Source: Lachnospiraceae bacterium (GTDB lineage: Bacteria > Bacillota > Clostridia > Lachnospirales > Lachnospiraceae). Taken from it: a stretch of DNA of 51,046 bases. A program made the translations under genes and the position numbers. Under the pieces are notes generated by a model. The model had not been told where the DNA came from. It made no database searches and saw only the letters and a list, made by a program, of their open reading frames with translations. The stretch's first letter is position 1. Each line of letters starts with the position of its first letter. The stretch covers positions 1 to 51,046 of the forward strand of contig JAFRRD010000030.1 in assembly GCA_017428265.1 (NCBI GenBank), in the 5' to 3' direction. Positions 40,236 to 48,837 of this stretch are shown here, in pieces.

Positions 40236-40987
40236 CTTTCTTCTCCTGCCTTCCCCGAACCGTCTCCGTAGTAGATCTCATACACTTCCGGCGTGTACTT
40301 TTCGTCCTCGCCGTAGAGGATAAGCGGCGACAGCACGCGCAGTTCTTTTCCGCCGCCCCGCATGCCGGAGACCAGGACCTGTGACGCTTTGTCGCCCGCG
40401 TGCGCATGCACGAAGCGGAGCGTCCGCGGGGCGATCCTGACCGCCTGCATTCCCGCAAGGATCTCGACCAGCCGTTTCGGACGGTGCACCATAAAGAACT
40501 TCCCGTGCAGTTTCAAGACTGCGGCCGCTTCCCGCAGCACGTCCTCCAGTTTGCAGGCGACCTCGTGCCGCGCGACGGATTTTGCACTGTCCGGGTTGAT
40601 CACGCCCCGGCCGATCTCCTGGTAGGGCGGATTGGTGACGACGACGTCGAAGGATGCCTTCCCGAAGATCGCCGACGCCTCCTTCAGGTCGCCGCAGACG
40701 ACGGAAAGCCGCTCCGCTGCCCCGTTCAGGGCGAAATTCCTTGCTGCGAGAGCCGCCGCTTCCTCCTGCAGCTCCAGGCCGACGATCTCTCTGCCCTTGT
40801 CCCGGGCATCCAGCAGAAGCGGCAGGATGCCGTTTCCGGTCCCGAGGTCGAGCACCCGGGCCGTGCGCGGTATTTCCGCGAAATCCGCGAGCAGCACCGC
40901 GTCCACGCCGAAACAGAAAGCGTCCGGATCCTGCAGGATCCGGTATCCCTTTCTCCCCAGCTCATCCGAACGCAGTTGCTTTTCCAT
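40232..40987 (-). CDS. trmN6: tRNA1(Val) (adenine37-N6)-methyltransferase-like protein
   Basis: The 251-residue protein is a class I methyltransferase with RVLDLGTGNGILPLLL (SAM binding) and the catalytic VVTNPPYQ of N6-adenine methyltransferases. It matches the YabB/TrmN6 family found next to rsmI in Firmicutes and probably methylates A37 of a tRNA. The last 15 residues are a Gly/Glu tail. It starts one base after the ricT stop (TGATATG), so translation is likely coupled. Confidence 0.9.
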   Translation of the reverse strand: MEKQLRSDELGRKGYRILQDPDAFCFGVDAVLLADFAEIPRTARVLDLGTGNGILPLLLDARDKGREIVGLELQEEAAALAARNFALNGAAERLSVVCGDLKEASAIFGKASFDVVVTNPPYQEIGRGVINPDSAKSVARHEVACKLEDVLREAAAVLKLHGKFFMVHRPKRLVEILAGMQAVRIAPRTLRFVHAHAGDKASQVLVSGMRGGGKELRVLSPLILYGEDEKYTPEVYEIYYGDGSGKAGEER

Positions 40988-40988
40988 A

Positions 40989-41897
40989 TCAGTCCAGTTT
41001 GGAACTGTCCTTGTCGCCCTTTTCCATGGCTTCCAGTTCCTTCATTTCCTTCATTTCCTCGGGGCTCAGGCGCTTCGCCCGGCGGCGGCTGTGGAACATG
41101 ATGTCGTCCACGCCCACGGTCCGAACGTCGGTCTCGTCGTCCCCGGTGATCATGACCGAGACCGTCTGGCGCAGGACGTTCACGTCCTTCACGGTGCCGC
41201 GGATGTTCCCGTCCTTGATCACGACCGGGTCACCGATCCCCGGCAGCTTGCTGTTCAGGTACTCATAGGTGTCCTCTTCATTCTTCAGGCAGCACATCAG
41301 CCTTCCGCAGGCACCCGAGATCTTCGTCGGGTTCAGCGACAGGTTCTGCTCCTTGGCCATGCGGATGGACACGGGGCTGAATTCGGACAGATAACTGTGG
41401 CAGCACAGCACGCGCCCGCAGATCCCGAGGCCGCCGAGGATCTTGGTCTCGTCGCGCACGCCGATCTGCCGAAGCTCGATGCGGGTATGGAAGACCGACG
41501 CCAGATCCTTGACCAGTTCGCGGAAGTCGATGCGGCCGTCCGCGGTGAAATAGAACAGGATCTTGTTTCCGTCGAAGGTGTATTCCACCGCGACCAGCTT
41601 CATCGCGAGCCCGTGCTTCGCGATCTTTTCCAGGCAGATGTCGTAGGCCGTCGCCTCTTTTTTGCGGTTGTTGCCCTCGCGCTCCAGGTCTTCCGCGGTC
41701 GCGATGCGCACCACGTGCTTGACCTGCGCCGGATCATTGCCCTCCGGCAGTTCCTTGTCCGTGTAGACGACGGTGCCCATTTCGATACCCCAGACCGCCT
41801 CCACGATGACTTTCATATCTTTCCTCAGTTCCAGGCCGCAGGGGTCGTAGGGATAGATCTTCCCCGCACGCCGGAAACGGATGCCGACAACTTTCAT
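40989..41897 (-). CDS. ricT: RicT/YaaT family protein (PSP1 domain)
   Basis: In Bacillus RicT (YaaT), with RicA and RicF, forms an iron-sulfur complex that assists RNase Y-dependent mRNA maturation and affects sporulation and competence. The 302-residue protein has the PSP1 domain and conserved Cys clusters: GLGICGRVLCCHSYLSEFSP and GACGRLMCCLKNEEDTYEYL. No ricA/ricF genes lie here. It sits 15 bases after holB in the operon. GAGG precedes the ATG. Confidence 0.95.
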   Translation of the reverse strand: MKVVGIRFRRAGKIYPYDPCGLELRKDMKVIVEAVWGIEMGTVVYTDKELPEGNDPAQVKHVVRIATAEDLEREGNNRKKEATAYDICLEKIAKHGLAMKLVAVEYTFDGNKILFYFTADGRIDFRELVKDLASVFHTRIELRQIGVRDETKILGGLGICGRVLCCHSYLSEFSPVSIRMAKEQNLSLNPTKISGACGRLMCCLKNEEDTYEYLNSKLPGIGDPVVIKDGNIRGTVKDVNVLRQTVSVMITGDDETDVRTVGVDDIMFHSRRRAKRLSPEEMKEMKELEAMEKGDKDSSKLD

Positions 41898-41912
41898 TTC
41901 AATACCTCTTGT

Positions 41913-42773
41913 TTATGCTTTACGCAGGAGCTCGCGAAGCTCCAGCAGAAATACCTCCAGGACGACGTCCGGGCTGCCGTTCGCCTTCAGTTTGGCCTTG
42001 CCTTCGCCGATCGCCGTGAAAATGCGGTCCGCGTCCTTCCAGGAAAGGGCCCGTGCCCAGTCTTCGAGCATGTCGGCAGCCTCGGGGAAATGCAGCTTCG
42101 TCTTCCCGCCGGCCTTGACGATCAGCTCGTCCCGCCACAGATAGGTGAGCAGCTCGAAGGCTTCCTCCGCGGAAACGCCCTCCGCCTTCAGTTCGGAAGC
42201 TGCCTTTGCCAGTTCGGCGGCGTCAGCGGTCTGCAGGCGCCGGAGCAGTCCGGTCAGGCGGCTGCTTCCGGCCGCTTCGCCCCCGTCCTCTTCGCTTTCC
42301 GCCTCATCCGCCTGCAGCACGACGAGGCGCGAGAGCACCGTCGGCAGGAAACGGTTCCGGTTGTCCGCCAGCAGCAGGATCATCCCGTAGGCCGGCGGCT
42401 CCTCGAGCGTTTTCAACAGGGCGTTCTGTGCCTGCGGATTCATTTTGCCGGCGTCCGGGACCAGATAAATCTTCCGTGCCGAGCGGTACGGACGGATCTC
42501 CATGTCGTCCACGAGCTGACGCCTTATCTCATTGACCGAAAGCGTGTCCGGCTTTTCGTGCGTGACGGTAATGATGTCCGGGTGGTTCCCCGAAAGCGCG
42601 GCGCGGCAGCTGGCGCAGGTGCCGCAGCCCGTGCCCTTTTCGCACAGCACGCGGCGGGCGATCCGCCCCGCGGTCTCCAAAAGAGCCCCGGGGTCTTCGC
42701 CCTCCAGCAGGAAGGCATGTCCCGGGCCGCCGTTTTCTTCCGCCCGGGCAAAGTAGCGTTCCGCCCTGTTCAT
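41913..42773 (-). CDS. holB: DNA polymerase III, delta' subunit
   Basis: This clamp-loader subunit helps load the sliding clamp. The 286-residue protein has a zinc module (Cys44, Cys50, Cys53, Cys56) and the delta'/RFC signature KIYLVPDAGKMNPQAQNALL and KTLEEPP. The P-loop region is degenerate (LLEGEDPGALLETA), as is usual for delta' subunits, which do not hydrolyse ATP. Its start overlaps the gmk-like stop by four bases. The order holB-ricT-(yabB)-rsmI is the conserved Firmicutes arrangement. Confidence 0.93.
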   Translation of the reverse strand: MNRAERYFARAEENGGPGHAFLLEGEDPGALLETAGRIARRVLCEKGTGCGTCASCRAALSGNHPDIITVTHEKPDTLSVNEIRRQLVDDMEIRPYRSARKIYLVPDAGKMNPQAQNALLKTLEEPPAYGMILLLADNRNRFLPTVLSRLVVLQADEAESEEDGGEAAGSSRLTGLLRRLQTADAAELAKAASELKAEGVSAEEAFELLTYLWRDELIVKAGGKTKLHFPEAADMLEDWARALSWKDADRIFTAIGEGKAKLKANGSPDVVLEVFLLELRELLRKA

Positions 42774-43357
42774 TGCATTTCCTTTTCGATCGTCTCCGCC
42801 AGTTCGTTCAGGCAGGTCTCAAAGTCTATGTTCGCGTATTTCCTCGGAAAATGAAACGCCGCCTGCTTTTCGGGGGCAAAATCCTCCTCGTCCGCCAGGA
42901 AGCGGCGGCACATTTCGGCATATTTCGGCTCGGCCTGGGTCCGTTCACGCGCGAGGGCGCGGAAAAGCCTGAGGCCCGGCTCCACTTCGATGTACAGAGG
43001 CACCACGTGGTCCGCGCCGTAATATTCCAGCGTCTGGGCATAAGATTCCAGCGTTCCGGCCATCAGGTAGGAATGCTTTTCCAGATCGATCGCGCCATCA
43101 TCCAGCGTCGCGTAGGTCCACGGTCCGTAAACGGTCTGATAGGTACGGGATTCGATCACCCTGCCCGCGGCCTCTTCCGCCTCAAACTGCTCCCGCGTGA
43201 TGAAATGGTAGACTTCATCCGGGACCTCCCCGCTGCGGAGGGGCCTCGTCGTATACATGATCATCGTGCGAAGCTGCGGAAAACGCGCCTTCAGTTCGCC
43301 CAGCAGCCGGTCCTTGCCGGAGGCACTGGGCCCGATCAGATAAAAGATCTTTCCCAT
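42770..43357 (-). CDS. Guanylate-kinase-like protein
   Basis: The 195-residue protein has a P-loop IGPSASGKD (8-16), YTTRPLRSGEVPDEVYHFIT (the GMP-binding segment of guanylate kinases) and a FEAEEAAGRVIE lid-like region. It resembles Gmk but deviates in the P-loop (Asp after GK instead of Ser/Thr/Gly) and downstream, so true GMP kinase activity is uncertain. In Bacillus the equivalent operon position is held by tmk. The ATG at 43357 follows AGAGG by seven bases; a longer frame to 43435 crosses the promoter and is rejected. Confidence 0.8.
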   Translation of the reverse strand: MGKIFYLIGPSASGKDRLLGELKARFPQLRTMIMYTTRPLRSGEVPDEVYHFITREQFEAEEAAGRVIESRTYQTVYGPWTYATLDDGAIDLEKHSYLMAGTLESYAQTLEYYGADHVVPLYIEVEPGLRLFRALARERTQAEPKYAEMCRRFLADEEDFAPEKQAAFHFPRKYANIDFETCLNELAETIEKEMQ

Positions 43358-43388
43358 GACGGAACCTCTTTTGCCGAAATTCCCATAT

Positions 43389-43417
43389 ATTATACTTGCT
43401 TTTGCCCGGGAAGGCAA
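43389..43417 (-). promoter_or_regulatory. Promoter of the gmk-like-holB-rsmI operon
   Basis: Minus strand TTGCCT (43417-43412), 17-bp spacer, TATAAT (43394-43389). It starts just after the LysR gene's stop and excludes starts upstream of 43385 for the first gene. Confidence 0.72.
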
Positions 43418-43424
43418 ATGGTTC

Positions 43425-44303
43425 TTACAGTCCATCCTGCTGGTAAAGATCGCACACTGTTCTGATAAAGACTTTCAGTGCCGGCGATATCGGTTTCCAC
43501 TTCGGAACTGCCATCCCGATTCGTCGGTAATATGCCTGCTCTAACGGCCGGATCTCGACCTCATCCGAGCTTCGCACCACCATTCTTCCGACAACACCGA
43601 TCCCTAGCCCGCTTTCCACCAGACGGATCACCGTATAATCGCTTTTTACCAGATAGCGTCTCTTTGCCTGAGGATACTGCTCGCCAAGCACATTTTTCAG
43701 GACTTCTGAATGATTGTCCGGCTGCGCCAGCACCGTACTGGAAATGATATCGCTATTGCTGATCTTTTCCTTCGCACACAGTTCATGCTCTCTCGGCAAA
43801 ACGACGACCGCAGGATCCATATACAGCGGGATAAAGCTGTAGGATCCCGGTGCACTTGAGGACAAGATGCCAATATCGATGTCATTATTCTCTAACAGAT
43901 CCAACTGGGATTCCCGGTTTCCCTCCGTCAGCAGGATTTCCAGCTGCGGGTATTCTTCCGATAGTTTTCGGAGAATCAACGGCATCCAGTTACTCAGAAC
44001 GCTAAGGTAGCTTCCGATGCGCAGGGTTCCGGTCACCACGCCGCTGATCTGCTGGATTGTGCTCAGGAGGCTGTTCTGACTGTTCAGGATATCCTGGCAG
44101 AGCGTATAGATCTGCCGTCCGTTCTCGCTCAGCGTGACCCCCTGCTTACTGCGGTAAAGCAGCGGAAACCCGCATTCCTTTTCCAGTAGATGGATCAGCC
44201 GGCTGACCCCCGGCTGTGAATAACTCATCACATTGGCTGCCGCCGTCAGGCTGCCCGTTTTAGCCGCCTCGACAAACGCTTTGTACTGCATGATTTCTGG
44301 CAT
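43425..44303 (-). CDS. LysR-family transcriptional regulator
   Basis: The 292-residue protein has an N-terminal winged helix-turn-helix (TGSLTAAANVMSYSQPGVSR, then LIHLLEKECGFPLLYRSKQG) and a C-terminal effector-binding domain (about 90-292; GTLRIGSYLSVLSNW, VESGLGIGVVG). It is divergent from the opine-dehydrogenase operon and almost certainly its regulator; the effector is probably the operon's substrate. AAAGGAG lies before the ATG. A 21-bp palindrome overlaps its own transcription start region, which suits autorepression. Confidence 0.92.
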   Translation of the reverse strand: MPEIMQYKAFVEAAKTGSLTAAANVMSYSQPGVSRLIHLLEKECGFPLLYRSKQGVTLSENGRQIYTLCQDILNSQNSLLSTIQQISGVVTGTLRIGSYLSVLSNWMPLILRKLSEEYPQLEILLTEGNRESQLDLLENNDIDIGILSSSAPGSYSFIPLYMDPAVVVLPREHELCAKEKISNSDIISSTVLAQPDNHSEVLKNVLGEQYPQAKRRYLVKSDYTVIRLVESGLGIGVVGRMVVRSSDEVEIRPLEQAYYRRIGMAVPKWKPISPALKVFIRTVCDLYQQDGL

Positions 44304-44316
44304 TATTCGTCTCCTT

Positions 44317-44337
44317 TCTATAACATTTTGTTATAGA
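44317..44337. promoter_or_regulatory. LysR-type operator: 21-bp perfect palindrome
   Basis: tctataaca-ttt-tgttataga is a perfect inverted repeat of the LysR T-N11-A style. Its centre (44327) is about 65 bp upstream of the expected start site of the opine operon (about 44392) and directly beside the -10 of the lysR promoter. Confidence 0.7.
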
Positions 44338-44363
44338 TTATATGAGGAATCAAAAGTTGTCAA
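44337..44363 (-). promoter_or_regulatory. Promoter of the LysR gene
   Basis: Minus strand perfect TTGACA (44363-44358) and TATAAT (44342-44337) with a 15-bp spacer, or TAATCT two bases on with 17 bp. The -35 overlaps that of the divergent operon. Confidence 0.55.
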
Positions 44364-44385
44364 GCTTCATCGCATCATTTACAAT
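44357..44385 (+). promoter_or_regulatory. Promoter of the opine-dehydrogenase operon
   Basis: TTGTCA (44357-44362), 17-bp spacer, TACAAT (44380-44385). It leaves a leader of about 108 bases before the ATG at 44500. Confidence 0.65.
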
Positions 44386-44463
44386 AAAATCAGCAAATGG
44401 ATCAGTGAAAAAGCAGGCAACGAGCGCGCCGTATTTCCTCTGTTTTTTCATCTGCCCGCAATC

Positions 44464-44473
44464 TGTTATAACA
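44464..44473. promoter_or_regulatory. Palindrome TGTTATAACA in the operon leader
   Basis: A perfect 10-bp palindrome using the same TGTTATA/TATAACA half-sites as the LysR operator, 26 bases before the opine-dehydrogenase start. It may be a second LysR contact inside the transcribed leader. Confidence 0.4.
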
Positions 44474-44499
44474 AATAATTATTGACGGAGGATGTCACT

Positions 44500-45618
44500 A
44501 TGTTTGTTCAGGAAAAAGTAACCATTGTCGGCGGCGGCAACGGCGGCTTTACAGCTGCTGCCGACCTTGCGGTGAAAGGACACCGGGTCTGCCTGTTCGA
44601 ATTGCCTCAATTTGCCAAGTCCCTCGATGAGGTCAGGGCAAAAGGCGGGATCGATCTGGAAACCCTTCCAAGCAGCGGCTGCAAGAGCGGCTTTGCCAGT
44701 CTCGAGCTCATCACCAGCGACGCCAGGGAAGCCATGGCCTTCGGTGATATCATTCTTGTGATCGTTCCTTCCTACGGTGTTGAAGCAATGGCAAAAAAGC
44801 TGGCTCCCTATGTTGAGGACCGCCACATTATTACCCTGGCTCCGCCGAACTTCGGAGGAGCGCTCTTCTTCCACAAAGTCCTGATGGAAAACGGCTGCCC
44901 GGTTGATATCCCGATCTGTGAATTTGACACTATGCCTTATGCTGTCCGCAAGACCAGCCCCTCTTCCGTCTGGCTCAGAGGCTTCAAGCTTCAGCTCGGC
45001 TTCAGCTGCTTCCCCAGCTCCAGGATCGGCGACAGATTTGAACGCTGCTCGCATTTATATGATCTGGTCCTGCGCAAGAACGAGCTGCACACCTGCCTGA
45101 ACAACACCAACAATACGCTTCACGTCGGCATCATGCTCTGCAATGTTGCCGCCATTGAAGCCAAGGAGAAAAAGCTGTTCTACCGTGAATGCTTCTCTCC
45201 GGGCGCCGGAAAACTGGTTGACGCTATGCTGCGTGAACGCGATTCCGTCAACACCCTGGAAGGCGTCAACGTCCTGACGATCGAAGAACTGCATCGGATC
45301 TGGTACAAACATCAGGGCGTTCACGGCGAGACCATGTATGAGATTATGCACGGGCTGGAGCATTTTCAATGGAGTCCTCTGCCGGATTCTCTTGGCTACC
45401 GTTATCTCAGCGAAGATGTGCCTTACGGCCTGATCCCTCTGTCCCAGTTCCTGGCTCAGTACGGACTTCCCCACCATGCCATCGACACCGCGATCGACTT
45501 CTCGTGCATTGTCACTGGCAACGACTATTACGCCAATGCGCGCACGCTTAAAGACTGCGGCATCGAAGGGCTTACTTTCAAAGAATACACGGACTACATC
45601 ACCTACGGCACATATTGA
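44500..45618 (+). CDS. NAD/NADP octopine/nopaline (opine) dehydrogenase family protein
   Basis: Opine dehydrogenases reversibly join an amino acid and a 2-oxo acid by reductive condensation. The 372-residue protein has the N-terminal dinucleotide motif VTIVGGGNGGFTAAADLA (7-24), a GDIILVIVPS segment, and the helical Octopine_DH domain with NNTNNTLHVGIML, whose His208 fits the family's catalytic histidine. The true substrates are unknown. The ATG at 44500 has GGAGG eight bases upstream; the TTG at 44482 lies before that site and is rejected. It is first in an operon with two transport systems. Confidence 0.9.
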   Translation: MFVQEKVTIVGGGNGGFTAAADLAVKGHRVCLFELPQFAKSLDEVRAKGGIDLETLPSSGCKSGFASLELITSDAREAMAFGDIILVIVPSYGVEAMAKKLAPYVEDRHIITLAPPNFGGALFFHKVLMENGCPVDIPICEFDTMPYAVRKTSPSSVWLRGFKLQLGFSCFPSSRIGDRFERCSHLYDLVLRKNELHTCLNNTNNTLHVGIMLCNVAAIEAKEKKLFYRECFSPGAGKLVDAMLRERDSVNTLEGVNVLTIEELHRIWYKHQGVHGETMYEIMHGLEHFQWSPLPDSLGYRYLSEDVPYGLIPLSQFLAQYGLPHHAIDTAIDFSCIVTGNDYYANARTLKDCGIEGLTFKEYTDYITYGTY

Positions 45619-45691
45619 GGACACTGCCGGTAAACGAACCAAAGTCTGCCGGGTGAGGCAGACATCACTATATCACCAAGGAGGAATTGAT

Positions 45692-46771
45692 ATGAAAAAC
45701 GTAAAACGTATCAGTGCATTATTACTGGCATTGGTATTGCTTTTCTCTCTGGCCGCCTGTTCCGGCGGAGACAACAAAACCACAGCAGCGCCCAGTCAGG
45801 GATCGGAATCGGCCGCGACAACTCAGGGAGCGGAAACAGCCGCAACTCAGGGGACGAAAAAGATCGATCCTCTGGAGATCGTGACCGGTTCCGCAACCGG
45901 TTCCTGGGTTTCCATCGGTTCCGCTGTTGCGGAAGCCTTCAATGCATTCTATGAAGGATTCCCGGCGACGGCGATCGCCGGCCCCGGATCCATGGGCAAC
46001 CCTTCCATGCTGGCTGACGGCGACGGCGACATTTCCATGTCCTACGCGCCCTTCCTGGTCATGGCGGTAAACGGCGACGAGCCTTACACCAAGGCTTACC
46101 CCAACCTCCGCGCTGTTGCTTCTATGCAGCCCACGGTTCTCCACTGGAGAATAACGGACGACTACGACATCTACAATGCCACCGACTTTGTGTCGAACTC
46201 CAAATCCATGACGCTCGGCATGTCTCCCAAGGGCAACGCCAACTACTATTTCATGAAGATGATCTTCAATGAACTCGGCATTGACAATGATCAGGACGAC
46301 CTCTCTGCCAACGGCATCAAGCTTTACTTTGCTGAATCTTCCGGCGTAACCGAAGCCTGGAAGAACCGTCAGTGCGATTCCGTTATCAATGTCGGCAATA
46401 TTCCCTACTCCAATGTTATGGATGCTCTCACCGGACGCGCCGGCCATCTGATCAACATTGACGGCGACGTGGCGAAAGCTCTTGCTGAGAAATACGGTTT
46501 CGACACCTATGTAATCAAGGCAGGCACTTACCCCGGGCAGGACAAGGACGTTACCACCATCGCTCTGAAGCTTGTCGTCATCGTCCGCGAAGACATGGAC
46601 GAAGAGATCGTTTACAACCTGACCAAGGCTATTTATGAGAACAAGGACGCCTTCCTGAACTACCACGGTTCCTTTGCGGAATTTGAACCGGATACCATGG
46701 CTGAAGGCTGCGGCATCGAGCTTCATCCCGGCGCCGTCAAGTATTACAAAGAAGTCGGCCTGATCAAATAA
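45692..46771 (+). CDS. TAXI-family TRAP transporter solute-binding lipoprotein
   Basis: The 359-residue lipoprotein begins with a signal ending SLAAC (Cys23), a Thr/Gln/Ala/Ser-rich linker (about 28-60), then a TAXI-type binding domain: IVTGSATGSWVSIGSAVAEA, FPATAIAGPGSMGNP, TLGMSPKGNANYYFMK and FAESSGVTEAWKNRQCD. TAXI proteins capture organic or amino acids such as glutamate. It supplies the fused TRAP permease encoded next. AAGGAGG lies before the ATG at 45692; an earlier frame overlaps the enzyme gene and has no site. Confidence 0.92.
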   Translation: MKNVKRISALLLALVLLFSLAACSGGDNKTTAAPSQGSESAATTQGAETAATQGTKKIDPLEIVTGSATGSWVSIGSAVAEAFNAFYEGFPATAIAGPGSMGNPSMLADGDGDISMSYAPFLVMAVNGDEPYTKAYPNLRAVASMQPTVLHWRITDDYDIYNATDFVSNSKSMTLGMSPKGNANYYFMKMIFNELGIDNDQDDLSANGIKLYFAESSGVTEAWKNRQCDSVINVGNIPYSNVMDALTGRAGHLINIDGDVAKALAEKYGFDTYVIKAGTYPGQDKDVTTIALKLVVIVREDMDEEIVYNLTKAIYENKDAFLNYHGSFAEFEPDTMAEGCGIELHPGAVKYYKEVGLIK

Positions 46772-46863
46772 GCCTTTACTCCTGAAGCTGCGGGGATGTG
46801 CAGCGGTTTTGCGGATCATTGCTCATCCCCTGTTTCTTCCACCTCTTGCTATCCGGAGGAATT

Positions 46864-48810
46864 ATGCGAAAAGAAACTGATGAAAACAAAAGACTCGACA
46901 AGATCGTAGAGAAGGACGAAAAAACAAAGCGGACTCTGCATGGCTGGCAGCGTTATCTGGCCTTTACCGTAGCCGTGATTCTTACCCTGTTCACGTTTGC
47001 CACGGCATTTATCGGTGAACAGCTGCCCATGATCCAGCGCAGTCTGCATGTTTATTGTGTACTGATCCTTGTCTATTTCTGGTACCCGGGCAGCAAACGG
47101 GCTCCAAGAGACCGCGCCAGTGTTTTTGACCTGATCTGCATCGCTTTTAGTCTGTTCTCTGTTGTTTATGTACTGCTGAACTCCGGACGTTATGCCAACA
47201 GAGTTCCCTACACGTCACCGGTCTATCCGATCGACATGGTCCTTGCCGTCGGTCTGGTCATTCTCTGTCTGGAAGCCGGGCGCAGAACGCTGGGGATCTC
47301 GATCACGCTGATTGCCGGGCTGTTTGTCGTGTATGCCTTCTGGGGCAAATATCTGCCGGGGATCTTCCAGTACAAAGGAACGACGCTGAAAAAGTTTGTT
47401 GAGCAGATCTTCATGACAACAGAAGGGATATTCGGCAGTCTTACCGGTATGTCTGCAACAACGCTGTTCTCATTTATTGCCTTCGGCGCTTTCCTGCAGG
47501 CTACGCATGCAGACAAATATTTCATGGATATCTGTCTGGCGCTCTGCGGCAAAAAGCCCGGCGGGCCAGCCAAGGTCTCCTGTCTCAGTTCTGCAATGAT
47601 GGGGACTATTTCCGGCAGCTCCATTGCCAACGTAGTTACCACCGGTACGCTGACGATCCCGATTATGAAAGCTTCCGGGTATAAGCCGGAAGAAGCCGGC
47701 GCCATTGAGACGGTCGCTTCTTCCGGCGGCCAGATTATGCCGCCCATCATGGGGACCGGCGCCTTCATTCTGGCCGAAGCGGTCGGCGTCCCGTACATGA
47801 CCGTGGTCAAAGTTTCCATCATGCCGGCCATTATCTATTATCTCTGTCTGTGGTTCTTTATTGATGCCAAGGCAAAGAAACGCGGAATCAAGGGCATGGA
47901 AGTCGTTCCCGACGTGAAGAAGTCTCTCATAACCGGTTTTCCTTTCTTCATTCCGGTGATTACGCTGTTCACGCTGCTGGTACTAAACTTCGCCCCGTTC
48001 CTGGGCGCCATTTCCTGTACCCTGCTTATCTTTGTCATTGCCGAGTTGAGGAAAGATACCCGGATTAATTTTAAACAGTTTTGGCTGGCGCTGGAATCCT
48101 GCGCCAAAGGGATGACTTCCATCACCGGTGTCATCCTCTGCGCTTCCATCGTGATCTCCATGATCAATATGACCGGCCTGATGATGAAATCCACACAGAT
48201 CATCCTGAGCATTTCGGGCGGAAAACTGTGGCTGACCATTCTCCTCTGCGCTGTGATCGCCTATATCCTGGGCATGGGGCTGCCGATCTCCACCTGTTAC
48301 GTCATCCTCTCCAGCCTAGCCTGCGCCGCCATGGTCAAGATAGGCGCCCCTATACTCTGCTCGCACCTGATGATCTTCTGGTTTACACAGCTCGCTCAGA
48401 TTACTCCGCCGGTCTGTATGACCGCCTTTGCCGGAGCAGCAATCGCAAAGGCGGAACCAATGAAGACAGGCTGGAACGCACTGACCTACGGAATAACCTT
48501 CTATGTGATTCCTATCCTGTTCATTTATTCAAATCTGATCACAGGCTCCATAACTCAGGTCCTGCTGATCTCTGCAGTTGCCATATTCGCCCTGTTCTTC
48601 ATGGTCGGCGGATTTGAAGGCTATCTGCTCGGTAAACTGTCTGTTGTCGGAAAGGCGGTCTGTTTCGCCATATTTATTGCTTCTATGATCGCTACTTTTT
48701 CGAGCACGGCCAGTTCTTTAAGAATCATCCTTCTTGCCGGAAGCGCCGCAGCTGCACTGCTTATGATCATCCTGCAGCTCCGCGGCAAAAAGACGGCAAC
48801 AACTGAATAA
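46864..48810 (+). CDS. TRAP transporter fused permease (4TM/12TM)
   Basis: The 648-residue inner-membrane protein combines the small (DctQ-like, first about 200 residues) and large (DctM-like) TRAP subunits: VYAFWGKYLPGIFQYKGTTL, GSSIANVVTTGTLTIPIMK, ETVASSGGQIMPPIMGTGAF, LGMGLPISTCYVILSSLAC. It drives solute uptake by an ion gradient with the TAXI lipoprotein. CGGAGG lies before the ATG at 46864. Such fused permeases normally pair with TAXI proteins, which supports the gene pair. Confidence 0.95.
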   Translation: MRKETDENKRLDKIVEKDEKTKRTLHGWQRYLAFTVAVILTLFTFATAFIGEQLPMIQRSLHVYCVLILVYFWYPGSKRAPRDRASVFDLICIAFSLFSVVYVLLNSGRYANRVPYTSPVYPIDMVLAVGLVILCLEAGRRTLGISITLIAGLFVVYAFWGKYLPGIFQYKGTTLKKFVEQIFMTTEGIFGSLTGMSATTLFSFIAFGAFLQATHADKYFMDICLALCGKKPGGPAKVSCLSSAMMGTISGSSIANVVTTGTLTIPIMKASGYKPEEAGAIETVASSGGQIMPPIMGTGAFILAEAVGVPYMTVVKVSIMPAIIYYLCLWFFIDAKAKKRGIKGMEVVPDVKKSLITGFPFFIPVITLFTLLVLNFAPFLGAISCTLLIFVIAELRKDTRINFKQFWLALESCAKGMTSITGVILCASIVISMINMTGLMMKSTQIILSISGGKLWLTILLCAVIAYILGMGLPISTCYVILSSLACAAMVKIGAPILCSHLMIFWFTQLAQITPPVCMTAFAGAAIAKAEPMKTGWNALTYGITFYVIPILFIYSNLITGSITQVLLISAVAIFALFFMVGGFEGYLLGKLSVVGKAVCFAIFIASMIATFSSTASSLRIILLAGSAAAALLMIILQLRGKKTATTE

Positions 48811-48837
48811 ACACTTTTTTCTTAACGGAGTTCTCTA

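Noticed and set aside
45476-45691. N-terminal extension of the TAXI protein
   Set aside because: It overlaps the opine-dehydrogenase gene; the lipoprotein signal and AAGGAGG fix the start at 45692.
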